From Nereocystis luetkeana (Eukaryota > Sar > Phaeophyceae > Laminariales > Laminariaceae): a stretch of 64,000 nt of DNA. Positions 46,833 to 57,623 of the stretch are shown piece by piece (position 1 is the first letter of the stretch; each line of letters opens with the position of its first letter). Made by a program: the position numbers and the translations under genes. Below the pieces are notes generated by a model, which saw nothing but the letters and a program-made list of their open reading frames with translations, ran no database searches and was not told the origin of the DNA. The stretch covers positions 2,666,001 to 2,730,000 of the forward strand of contig JARUPZ010000002.1 of NCBI GenBank assembly GCA_031213475.1, given 5' to 3'.

Positions 46833-47582
46833 CTAGCCGCTTTGACCGCTACTTTCCTTCGGCGACGGCTGCCGCGCCCAGCTCCAAACACGAACGAAGA
46901 TGTTCTGCCTGGGCAGCGTTGATTCGGACGAGGGGCTAGCGATATCGCTACGGCCACCGCTTGCCGCACCGTCATTCCATTCAGGCGAGTTTTTTCGACT
47001 TGCCCGCTGTTGCTGTTTTATTTCGTCTCTCCTCGCTTGCTTTTGCTGTTTTATCTCCTCTCGCCTCGCCCGTTTTTGCTGTTTTATCTCCTCTCGCTCT
47101 TTCCATGCATTGTCGTGCCTTTGTTTTTTCCTGAGTTTGAACTCTTCGGCTCTCTCGAGAATTCTGTTCTCGATATTATCAGTCTTGTTCTGCGTTGATT
47201 CCATATTCTTCTCGTTTAACTGTCTCTCGTCATTTCTGTTACGATTCCCCTTATAGTTCACCTGGTCACCGCCCAGGGCCTGGGCGAGCGACCAAATACA
47301 TTTCCCAGACGGAGCCACCATCTCAATGTCTCCGTCGTCGGAGAACCCGAGAACCCCGCCGCCCGTGAGCCAAAGCTGGGCGACGTCCACCCCGCTGACC
47401 GTGGCCGGCGACGCATCAACGCTGCAGAAATGCTCTTGCCCAAGCAGCAGCCGACCTTGCTGGGACCTGGCGCCATACTCGGGCGCGGCAACATGCGCCA
47501 CTCGGCGAAGCAGACGCTCTCCCCGGCAGAGCAAACCCACGCTCTCCTTGGTTTCCCCAGTGTCAGCTCCCGCCAGGACGAT
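46833..47582 (-). other. Terminal exon: lectin-like repeat plus basic coiled coil
   Basis: 249 codons plus stop. The first half contains WLTGGGVLGFSDDGDIEM and PSGKCIWSLAQ, resembling the G-x-L/D-G-N-L/W pattern of B-lectin (bulb-type lectin) sub-repeats; this is suggestive only. The second half, ENRILERAEEFKLRKKQ onward, is a charged coiled coil with a tripled EEIKQQKRARR motif. The acceptor is GACCAG/ATC and phase 0 matches the donor TCTGAG/GTGAG at 48071. If the upstream splice is wrong, an independent 327-aa gene could start at the ATG at 48304. Confidence 0.7.
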
Positions 47583-50500
47583 CTGGTCGGCTCGAAACAA
47601 GGGGCAATGAAACAACGGAGTAGTGGAGTGAAATAGCAATCAAAGGAACTCTTCAGGAGATTACCAAGAGCCAGGGGTATATACGGCACGTTCCGCGCAA
47701 AAAAGGGCCGAATCGGGCTCTTCAACGTTGGGTTACTCTTGGTAAAGGTTGGTGCCTTGCCCTGTTTTTTCAAGGCGCACGAGTCTGTACCAGGCGAATG
47801 TAAGACGGTTAAAACGTAAGGCTGGCCCGGGCGCATCCCACCCGTGTACAGCAGAACATTATCTACATTACTGGCACCCCTGAACCGACCCCACTCCCCT
47901 CCCCCCGCCGTTGCAAAAAATGTAACGATTTGTGATGCGAAGAGGCTACGCAGAGAACGCAAGTCTGATAACCCCAGAGAGTGCCTTAGACTAGAATATG
48001 TGCACACCACCAGCGGTGGAAGGACAGAGCGAGGAGAAACGCACTTTGCTGGCGCGGTGAGTGGTCTCACCTCAGAACCGTCACGGCGCTGGGCGATCAT
48101 CTCGCCGTCCGGAGATATGACGAGCTTCGGCTTCCATGAAAACCCCGGAATCCAGCCAAGCTTGTGGAAGCCCCCCGGTCCCTCGATATACTCCCCCGGT
48201 AGAAGGGGTGCCTCTCCGGGGCTAAGAGTGCTCCCGCGGCGGGAAGGGTCTACGTGCTGGGAGCTGGCAAACCGATGCGACAGCAACAATTGGAGGCACG
48301 GCAAGGGTTCAAAAGGTGACCAAAGCTTCGAGGCTTAACGAAATAAAGAGTCTTTTCGACATCGAAGTTGTGGAGGGGGGCAAAGAAAGGATCTAAGAAT
48401 AAGTATGGAGGGACGAAGCACGTAGGTCAATCACCTGCACTCTCGGTATATAGTTGATTATCTCCTTCGTTCGAACAAAGTAGCTAGTTGAGCGTACACA
48501 CCCATGCCATAACTACGGCGGAGCAATAGCTGCCCACAAAAAAACTGCTATAGTTTGGAGCTCACCATTCCAGCAGGATGAAGAAGGCCACCACGGCCCA
48601 AATCCGGGTCAGGACCTTATGAATGAAAAAACAATGCTCCAACCAATCCCAACGGGTACGGTTACCATCCGCCGCGGACAGGGGTGGGGCTTCCGCTGCC
48701 GCTCCAGCAGCTTCCCCAGCCTCCGCCGCCCCTCGTGGTATGACAGGGACATCATCCTTAGCTTTCTCCTGATCGGCATCGGCGGCCACAGCAGCTGCCA
48801 CAGCTACTTCCGCCATCTCCGATGCCGCCACAGCTACTTCCGCCACCGCCGCCGGACTACCTCTACCGGCCTCGGCTGCACTGCCCCCAGCTGCTGGTAT
48901 CTCATTAGCATCAATGGCCGCTTCCGCGAAAACTGCCACCATCGCCGGCACCCCTTCCTCGCCAGTCGCCGCAACGACCGCAGCTACGGGTTGGCCCTTG
49001 GCACCGGCCTCCCCAAATGCCACTGCCCCTCCTTGGGCCACAGGGTCAACGTCTAGAGTCGCAGGGGCTACGTCCGCAGCCGCAGGGCCAACGCCCACAG
49101 TGGAAACTTGGTCGTCCGCGTCCACAGCGATCGCAGCTACGGCTTGATGCTCGGGACCAGCCGCTTCCACAGTCACTTCCGTTCCTCGGGCCACGGAGTC
49201 AATGTCTGCAACCGCAGAGTCAACATCCGAAGCTGCAGGGCCGACACCCGCTGTGAAACCACGGTTGTGAGCGGCCACAACATCCGCAGCTACGGATTGA
49301 CCCTTAGCATCGGCCGTCCCCACCACCACCACCCCTTGTTCGGTCAAGGAGTCAATGTCTGCAGCCGCAGGACAAACATCCGGAGCTGCAATGCAAATAT
49401 CCGTAGCGTAACCTTGGTCGTCAGCGACCACAGCGACCGCAGCTACGGGTCGGCCCTTGGCGCCGGTAGTTCCCACAGTAACCACCCCTCCTTGCTTCAT
49501 GATGTCAACATCCGCAGCCGCAGGGCCAACATCCGCGGCCGCAAGGTCAACATCCACAGCGGAAACTTGGTCGTCAGCGTCCACAGCGACCGCAGCTACG
49601 GGTTGATCCTCGGCACCGGCCGTTTCCACAGTCACTTCCCCTCCTTGGACCACATAATCAACGTTTAGAGTCGCAGAGGCAACGCCCGCAACCGGAGGGC
49701 CATCATCCGCAGCTGCAGGGCCGACATCCGCAGCAGAAACTTGTTCGTCATAAGCCACAACGTCCGCAGCTACAGGTTGACCCTTAGCACTGGGCGTTCC
49801 CACCGCCACCGCCCCTTGTTGGGTCAAGGAGTCAATGTCTGCAGCAGCAGGGCAAACATCCGGAGCTGCAGGGCCGACATCCACCGCGGAAACTTCGTCG
49901 TCCACGGCCACAGCGACCGCAGCTATGAATGGGCCCTCGGCACCGGGCGTTTCTACAGCCACTTCCCCGCCTTGGGCCGCGGAGTCAATGTCTGCAACCG
50001 CAGAGTCAACATCCGAAGCTGAAGAGCCAACGCCCGCAGTAGATTCTAGGTCGTCAGCGGTCACAACATCCGCAGCTACAGGTTGATGCTTCCCACCGGC
50101 CGCCCCCACAGCCACCGCCCCTCCCTGGGCCACGGAGTCGATGTCTGCAGGCGCAGGGGAAACCTCCGCAGCTGGAATGCCAATATCCGTTGCGTAAACT
50201 TGGTCGTCAGCGACCACAGCGACCGCAGCTACGGGTCGGCTCTTGGCACCGGTCGTTCCCACAGTTACCACCCCTCCTTGGGCCACGATGGCAACGTCCG
50301 CAGCCGCAGGGGCAATATCCGCAGACGGAGAGCCAATATCCGCAGCGGAAACTTGGTGGTCAGTGGTCGCAACCTCCGCAGCTACGCGTAGACACTCAGC
50401 GACGACTGTCCCCACAGCTACCGCACCCCCTTGGGCCACAGGATCAACATCTAGAGTCATAGGGGCAACGTCCGCAGCCGGAGAGCCAGCATCCGCAGCT

Positions 50501-53500
50501 GCAGTACCGACACCCGCAGCAGAAACTTGGTCGTCAGCAGCCACAACGTCCGCAGCTACGGGTTGACCCTTAGCACCGGGCATCCCCACCACCACCGCCC
50601 CTTGTTGGGTCGAGGAGTCAATGTCTGCGGCAGCAGCAGGGCAAACACTCAGAGCTGCAGGGCCGTCATCCACAGCGGAAACTCGGACGTCCGCGGCCAC
50701 AGCGACCGCAGCTACGAGTGGGCCCTCGGCACCGGTCGTCCCCACCGCCACCGCCCCTTCTTGGGCCACGATGTCAACATCCGCAGCCGCAGGGCCAACA
50801 TCCGCAGCCGCAGGGTCGACATCCACAGTGGAAACTTCGTCGTCCGAGTCCACAGGGACTGCAGCTACGGGTTGATCCTCGGCACCGGCCATTTCCACAG
50901 CCACTTTCCCTCCTTGGGCCACGGAGTCAATGTCCGCATGCGCAAAGTCAACATTCGAAGTTGAAGAGCCAACGCCCGGAGCAGAACCTTGGTTGTCTGC
51001 AGTCACAACATCCGCAGCTACAGATTGATGCTTCCCATCGGCCACCCCCACAGCCACCGCCCCTCCCTTGGCCACGGAGTCAATGTCTGCAGGCGCAGGG
51101 GAAACCTCCGCAGCTGTAATGTCAATATCCGCGGCGTAAACTTGGGCATCAGTGGCCACAGCGACGGCAGCCACGACTTGATCCTTGGCATCGGCCGTCT
51201 CCACAGCCACCGCCCCTCCCTGGGCCACGGTGTCAGCGTCTGGAGTCACAGGGGCAACGTCCGCAGGCGGAGAGCCAACATCCCCAGCGGAAACCTGGTG
51301 GTCAGCAACCGCAACCTCCGCAGCTACGCGTAAACACTCGGCGACGACTGTCCCCACAGTCACCGCACCCCCTTGGGCCACAGGATCAACATCTAGAGTC
51401 ATAGGGGCAACGTCCGCAGCCGGAGGGCCAGCATCCGCAGCTGCAGTACCGATACCCGCAGTAGAAACTTGGTCGTCAGCAGTCACAACGTCCGCAGCTA
51501 CGGGTTGACCCTTGGCATCGGGCATCCCTACCATCACCGCCCCTTGTTGGGTCAAGGAGTCGATGTCAGCAGCAGGACAAACATCCGGAGCTTCAGGGCC
51601 GACATCCACAGCGGAAACTTGGTCGTCCGCGGCCACAGCGACCGCAGCTATGAGTGGGCCCTCGGTACCGGCCTCCCCCACAGCCACTGCCCCTCCTTGG
51701 GCCACGATGTCAACATCCGCAGCCGCAGGGCCAACATCCGAAACCGCAGGGTCGACATCCACAGCGGAAACTTCGTCGTCCGCGTCCACAGGGACTGCAG
51801 CTACGGGTTGATCCTCGGTACCGGCCGCTTCCACAGCCACTCCTCCGCCTTGGGCCACGGAGTCAGTGTCTGCAACCGCAGAGTCAACATCCGAAGCTGA
51901 AGAGCCGACAACCGCAGCGAAACCTTGGTTGTCAGCAGTCACAACACCCGCAGCAACAGGTTGATGCTTCCCACCGGCCACCCCCACAGCCACCGCCCCT
52001 CCCTGAACCACGGAGTCAATGTCTGCAGGCGCAGGGAAAACCTCCGCAGCTGCAATGTCAATATCCGCGGCGTAAACTTGGGCATCAGTGGCCACAGCGA
52101 CGGCAGCCACGACTTGATCCTTGGCATCGGCCGTCTCCACAGCCACCGCCCCTCCCTGAGCCACGGTGTCAGCGTCTGGAGTCGCAGGGGCAACGTCCGC
52201 AAGCGGAGAGCCAATATCCGCAGCGGAAACTTGGTGGTCAGTGGTCGCAACCTCCGCAGCTACGAGTAGGCACTCGGCGATGAACATCCTCACAGCCACC
52301 CCACCTCCGTGGGTCACAGAGTCAACATCTAGAGTCGCAGGGTCAACGTCCGCAGCCGGAGAGCCAGCATCCGCAGCTGCAGTACCGGCGTCCGCAGCAG
52401 AAACTTGGTCGTCAGCAGTCACAACGTCCGCAGCTACGGGTTGATCCTTGGCATCGGGCATCCCCACAGCCACCGCCCCTTGTTGGGTCAAGGAGCCAAT
52501 GTCTGCAGCAGCAGCAGGGCAAACATCCGGAGCTGCAGGGCCGACACCCACAGTGGGCACTCGATCGTTCGCAGCCACCGCGACCGCAGCTATGAGTGGG
52601 CCCTTGGCACCGGTCGTCCCCACAGTCACCACCCCTTCTTGGGCCACGATGTCAACATCCGCAGCAGCGCCAACATCCGCAGCCGCAGGGTCGACATCCA
52701 CAGCGGAAACTTCGTCGTCCGAGTCCACAGGGACCGCAGCTACGGGTTGATCCTCGGCACCGGCCATTTCCACAGCCACTTTCCCTCCTTGGGCCACGGA
52801 GTCAATGTCCGCATGCGCGAAGTCAACATTCGAAGTTGAAGAGCCAACGCCCGCAGCAGAACCTTGGTTGTCAGCGGTCACAACATCCGCAGCAACAGGT
52901 TGATGCTTCCCACCGACCACCCCCACAGCCACCGCCCCTCCTTGAACCACGGAGTCAATGTCTGCAGGCGCAGGGGAAACCTCCGCAGCTGCAATATCAA
53001 TATCCGCGGCGTAAACTTGGGCATCAGTGGCCACAGCGACCGCAGCCACGACTTGATCCTTGGCATCGGCCGTCTCCACAGCCACCGCCCCTCCCTGGGC
53101 CACGGTGTCAGCGTCTGGAGTCGCAGGGGCAACGTCCGCAAGCGGAGAGCCAATATCCGCAGCGGAAACTTGGTGGTCAGTGGTCGCAACCTCCGCAGCT
53201 ACGCGTAGGCACTCGGCGATGAACATCCTCACAGCCACCCCACCTCCGTGGGTCACAGAGTCAACGTCTAGAGTCGCAGGGTCAACGTCCGCAGCCGGAG
53301 AGCCAGCATCCGCAGCTGCAGTACCGGCGTCCGCCGCAGAAACTTGGTCGTCAGCAGCCACAACGTCCGCAGCTACGGGTTGACCCTTAGCACCGGGCAT
53401 CCCCACCATCACCGCCCCTTGTTGGGTCAAGGAGCCAATGTCTGCGGCAGCAGCAGGGCAAACATCCGGAGCTGCAGGGCCGACATCCACAGCGGAACCT

Positions 53501-55143
53501 TGGTCGTCCGCGGCCACAGCAACCGCAGCTATGAGTGGGCCCTTGGCACCGGTCGTTCCCACAGTCATCACCCCTCCTTGGGCCACAATGTCAACATCCA
53601 CAGTCGCAGGGCCAACATCCGAAGGTGAAGGACCAACATTCGCAACGGAAACTTGGTCGTCCGCGTCCGCAGGGACCGCAGCTATGGGTTGATCCTCGGC
53701 ACCGGCTATTTTAACAGCCACTTTCCCTCCTTGGGCCACGAAGTCAATGTCCGCATGCGCAGCGTCAACCTCCGGAGCCGCAGGGCCGACATCAGCAGCG
53801 AAGACGTGGTAGTCAGTGCCCACAACATCCGCAGCTACAGATTGACGCTTCCCACCAGCCGCCCCCACAGCCGCCGCCGCTCCATGGGCCACGAGATCAA
53901 TGTCCGCAGCCGAAGAGGCAACCTCCGCAACTGCAATGCCAACATCCGTAGCATAAACTTGGTCATCAGTGGTCACGGTGACCGCAGTTACGGGTTGATC
54001 CTTGGCACCGGCCGTTACCGCAGCCACCGCCCCTTCTTGGAACACGAGGTAAATGCCCGCAGCCGCGGGGCCGACATCCGCAGCTGCAGGGCCGCCATCC
54101 GCAGCGGAAACTTGATCGTTAGTGTGCACAACATTTGCAGCTACACGTTGGCGCTTTCCATGGGCCATACCCGCAGCCGCTGCCCCTCCTTGGGCCACGG
54201 AGTCAGTATCCGCAGCCGCAGGGCCAACATGCAGAGCTGCGGGGCCAACATCGTCAGGGGAAACTTGGTTGTTAGCGGCCGCAACATCCGTAGCTACAGG
54301 TTGACCCTTGGTACCTGCAGTTGCCACAGCCACCGCCCCTCCATGGGCGACGGAATTAATGTCTGCAGCCGCAGGGCCAACATCCGGAGCTGCAGGGCCG
54401 ACATCCGCAGCTGTAGGGCCAACATCCGCAGCGGAAACTTCGCCTGTGCTCACGGTCATAATCGCCGCCGTCGCCTTTACTTCGCCTGCGTGGGTAACGC
54501 CTACGGCTGCAGCGTGGCCAACCTGATCGGTCGGCGCACCCGCCGCTGCAGGGGCAGTATCCACAGCTGCGACCGCACCCGCATCGACGGTAGCAGCGGG
54601 CGCCACCTCGGCCATTTCCACTGTCGTCACAGATTCTGCCGCCACCATCATCGACGAATCATCCCCATCGGCCGCGATCACTCTTTCCGCATCTGTTGTT
54701 ACCTGCGCACCACTGGCAGTACCTTCTGCCTGGACTAAAAGTGTTTCCGCCACCACCGGCGACGCCGCGGCTTTCGGAACACCATGTGTAGCCTCAAGCG
54801 TAGTGTCTGTAGCGGTGGGTCGAATTGCATCGACGACCCCGACCATGGCCTCGGCTGCGGGGGCAGCATCCACGGTTTCCGTCGAATCCGCATCGATGGC
54901 CGCCGTGGTCGTCGCCACTGCCGCGATTCCCGCTGTCTCCCCGATAGCTGCGGGGGTACTACCCGCAGCAGCGGCAGCCTGGGCTGCCTTTGCTGCCGCT
55001 TTCATCTTCAGCTCAGCGGCCACCTCTAAATTCCCATGCGCTAGGAACAAGAAATCGCCCATAAACGCATCACCCTTCTTCTTACCCAGGACGTCTGGGC
55101 GGGCCGGAAGCTCGTCGAAATTAACCTTCCCGTGCTCAGCCAT
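46833..55143 (-). CDS. Giant Ala/Val/Asp-rich repeat protein with hydrophobic segment, lectin-like module and coiled coil (3 exons resolved)
   Basis: Not a family I recognise. Exons 55143-48566, 48263-48071 and 47582-46833 join in phase (phase 2, then phase 0) to about 2506 aa. Layout: residues 1-50 are a globular-looking start (AEHGKVNFDELPARPDVLG); to about 245, Ala-rich; about 245-2090, three dozen or so units of about 51 residues (VAQGGAVAVG, QPVAADVVTADDQVSAADVG, PAAADVDS); then acidic and Ala-rich; about 2170-2192, a hydrophobic stretch (TRIWAVVAFFILLE). The last two exons give ISPDGEMIAQRRDGSE / IVLAGAD and QLWLTGGGVLGFSDDGDIEM, weakly like bulb-lectin repeats, and a basic coiled coil with three REEIKQQKxAR repeats. 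The start is uncertain: the frame stays open to 55542, with a possible acceptor before 55516. If the TGG/TGA at 48567-48562 is not a donor, exon 1 alone ends at a stop there. Confidence 0.65.
48880..54420 (-). repeat. Coding tandem array: ~153-bp units in a ~940-bp higher-order repeat
   Basis: The repeat domain of the giant protein. Individual units are about 51 codons. Six unit types of 51, 51, 50-51, 52, 58 and 51 codons recur in the same order. Landmarks of one unit type recur at 50527, 51469, 52405 and 53344, spacings of 942, 936 and 939 bases, so at least three near-identical higher-order copies lie side by side with more diverged partial copies on both flanks. Confidence 0.9.
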
Positions 55144-55542
55144 GTAGCTGGCGCTAAATTCACGAGTACGGTAGACGAAGGAGAACAATCCAAAAGTTTC
55201 CGTGGCATTCACGTCGATGTAAGTTAATGAATTCCACCGAAGTGCGGGGCGGGGACAGTGAGGCAAACAGCATATGTGCGACTGGAGGTCCAAACTCGAA
55301 GCCGTCATAAACTGTCGCAACAATTGATATCTTCCTTCGTAGAGCAGAACCCTATAGCGGAAAAAAATGCCAATTTCCATTTTCATTGCTACTGTTGAAA
55401 TTCGAATCGAACAAGTTGCAGGCTTGACAAAAATTGCGGAGTGGAAGTAATCGTCTGAATACGAATCCTTGGTGCGCGAGACTGTCGACGTGGGGGGTCT
55501 CGCCTCCCACATGATCCTAGAGGACAGCCAGCACACATACAA
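55144..55542 (-). other. Possible upstream coding extension of the giant gene
   Basis: The reading frame of the giant exon stays open for another 133 codons. A good acceptor (pyrimidine run then CTCTAG/GATCATG, exon from 55516) lies near its start. Composition (RVLLYEGRYQLLRQFMTASS) looks like ordinary globular protein. This favours an exon start near 55516 fed by an upstream exon rather than initiation at 55143. Confidence 0.45.
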
Positions 55543-56149
55543 AAAAAAAAGTCGTTCAAACTTTTACCCCATCAATGGTGATGTTGTATTTTGAAGGCCT
55601 CCGTCGGGGTCACCGGGTGGTATCAAAGCTCACACAGACAGGAACGAATGCTTCGGACAGCTCGACTGCAAAACCCGCCCCCTCCACCACCCCGCACCCC
55701 ATAATGTGACTTTCCATGTTCACGTAGCCCAGAGGCCGGGGGTCGCGCAGTGATTGACACAGTTAATAAGTTTGTTTGCGGTGCTTTGATTAGCCAAGCA
55801 TACGAAGCAGTTCAATCGCACGTGCACGCTTCGGGCGTAGGCAAGCAACGGCCCAATCCTCCTCGAAATATCGTGGTGGACTGGTATACTCCACAAAGGC
55901 AACGGGCGATATCAATATCACAGCGCTTTCTCGATCCAGCACCCAAAGTCAACACGTGGCATCGAGTGACAGTAATTGGCAAGTCGGCAAGAGGGCAAGA
56001 TACCAAGTGGCAAGCCGACTTGCTGTCTAAAGTCAGCCTTCAGGAGGGTCCTAAGCCAACCCTAACCCAGGCCGTGAGCCAATCAGACCACATCTCGAAT
56101 AAGTGGTACCCTCTACTGGCATTCAGTGTCGCCTGACGCCATCGGGATT

Positions 56150-56500
56150 TTTTTGGAAAAACCGCGAGGACTCACAGCTTGAAACAAATTCGTCCATCGC
56201 AGCGTTCAACCCCTTTACAACCGACCGTAGCTGCGTTTCGGGCACAATCGAGTACCATTTGAAATTGTAATTGAAACACTGATGTTGAAGTAGTTGAAGA
56301 GATACTTTAAAACCCATCCTGACTGTAGGATTCGATGCGATCGTACCGACACCTCGACACGACGAGAACAGAGGACTTCAAGGACAGGATGGATGCTCGA
56401 TGCAATGTGTAGTTGAGGCGGAATATTTGCATAGCTTGATACCCTCTGGTTCAACTGATCGAGGGCCAGTTGCCTCAGAACCTTCTGAAACACCAACGCC
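56150..56500 (-). other. Candidate coding exon(s), minus strand
   Basis: On the minus strand, after GCTTTTAG near 56500, comes an open stretch (ALVFQKVLRQLALDQLNQRV, then HPVLEVLCSRRVE). A possible 74-base intron follows. A second stretch (CFNYNFKWYSIVPETQLRSV, then LNAAMDEFVSS) ends at a GTGAGT donor near 56173. Phases join, but no family is recognised, and I could not connect it to the exon beginning at 55516. Confidence 0.3.
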
Positions 56501-57467
56501 CTAAAAGCAAAATGAGCAGACGTTGTCGTGATGGCAAATACATATTTTGATATTCCAAGTTTTCTTGGTGAATTCCACATCAAGACCGCTACAAGGCGAG
56601 GCGATCTACTCGACTGACTGTTCTCGACGCTGTTCAGGTATACGTGTTTATCCTTTAATTCTCTTACCACCGCCACTTTTATATTTAACCACGTTAACTC
56701 CGAGTGATATATTCCCAAAACGTGGGTGCAGTTCCCATAGGATTACTGTATGTTCTGTTAGGCTCCACAATCTCAGCCGTTTTTTTCGTTAACAAGGTAC
56801 GTAGCTCTCGGCCGAGCCTTCGCGGAAATAATGCATGAGCCATGCGTGCCTCCTGGACGAGAACGATGGTGTAGCAGACATCGGGCCACAAGAATAAACA
56901 CACGACGACACCCTCGAGGTAGTACGTACATGCTATTAATAGGTGAATGGCAGGTACAATACTATTGGTAAACGAATTGTACGCATAATGTAGCCGGCTC
57001 CACGGAAGGGAATACATCGGTACATAACATGCTCGTGCACGGCAGCGCAGGTCCGTCGTTTGTAGGATGAATCAGCCAAAGGAAAATACCAAGACGGCAC
57101 CACTCCCGTTAGCAGGGTAAGACAAGACACTTCTACTACAGAACTACAGCAGTAGCTGCAGCCACGCGAATTTTCGTGAGGTAAATATTAGCAGGTACGT
57201 CGTACGCCACTTATTTTAACAATCACAAAACAAAAACGATACCTGGTACGTATTTACCGTATATATTATAAATATATATATATATATATATTACAACCAC
57301 AGAAAAGCAAGCGCGAGAGACATGTGTGTACAGTAGTCCCACGATGCGGAGGAACTGGCCCGCGAGACAAGAAAAGGATGACACCAACTTGCTCTAAAGC
57401 CTACCGATATACCCCTCAGATGGTCCAGACAGCGTTCTAGTCTAACCATGCTTCAACTGCAGCTCAC

Positions 57468-57623
57468 CATGTAGAGGGGGGAGTGGAGACGGCCCCATCT
57501 CCGTGGCCGCCAGTCCCCCGTCGAGCGACCTGGCAGTAACTTCCTCCAGCCCCTGAACCCCCTTGGGCACCACCTACGACGGGCGACGATGATGCCCGAG
57601 TCGGACTGTTGGGGTTCTTGCGG
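57468..57623 (-). other. Candidate internal coding exon, minus strand
   Basis: A 156-base (52-codon) segment bounded by a strong acceptor (T-rich run, GGTACAG/CCGC) and donor (TACATG/GTGAGC), open in two frames. One frame is Ser/Gly-rich with codon use like the other exons (SSSPVVGGAQGGSGAGGSYC). It may be a 5' exon of the giant repeat gene or of an unseen neighbour. Confidence 0.4.

Noticed and set aside
49108..54738. Long plus-strand open frames (up to 361 codons) opposite the giant repeat gene
   Set aside because: They are antisense shadows. The Ala/Val/Asp codon pattern of the minus strand leaves few stops on the other strand, and the plus-strand products are Arg/Ser/His-rich without a coherent start.
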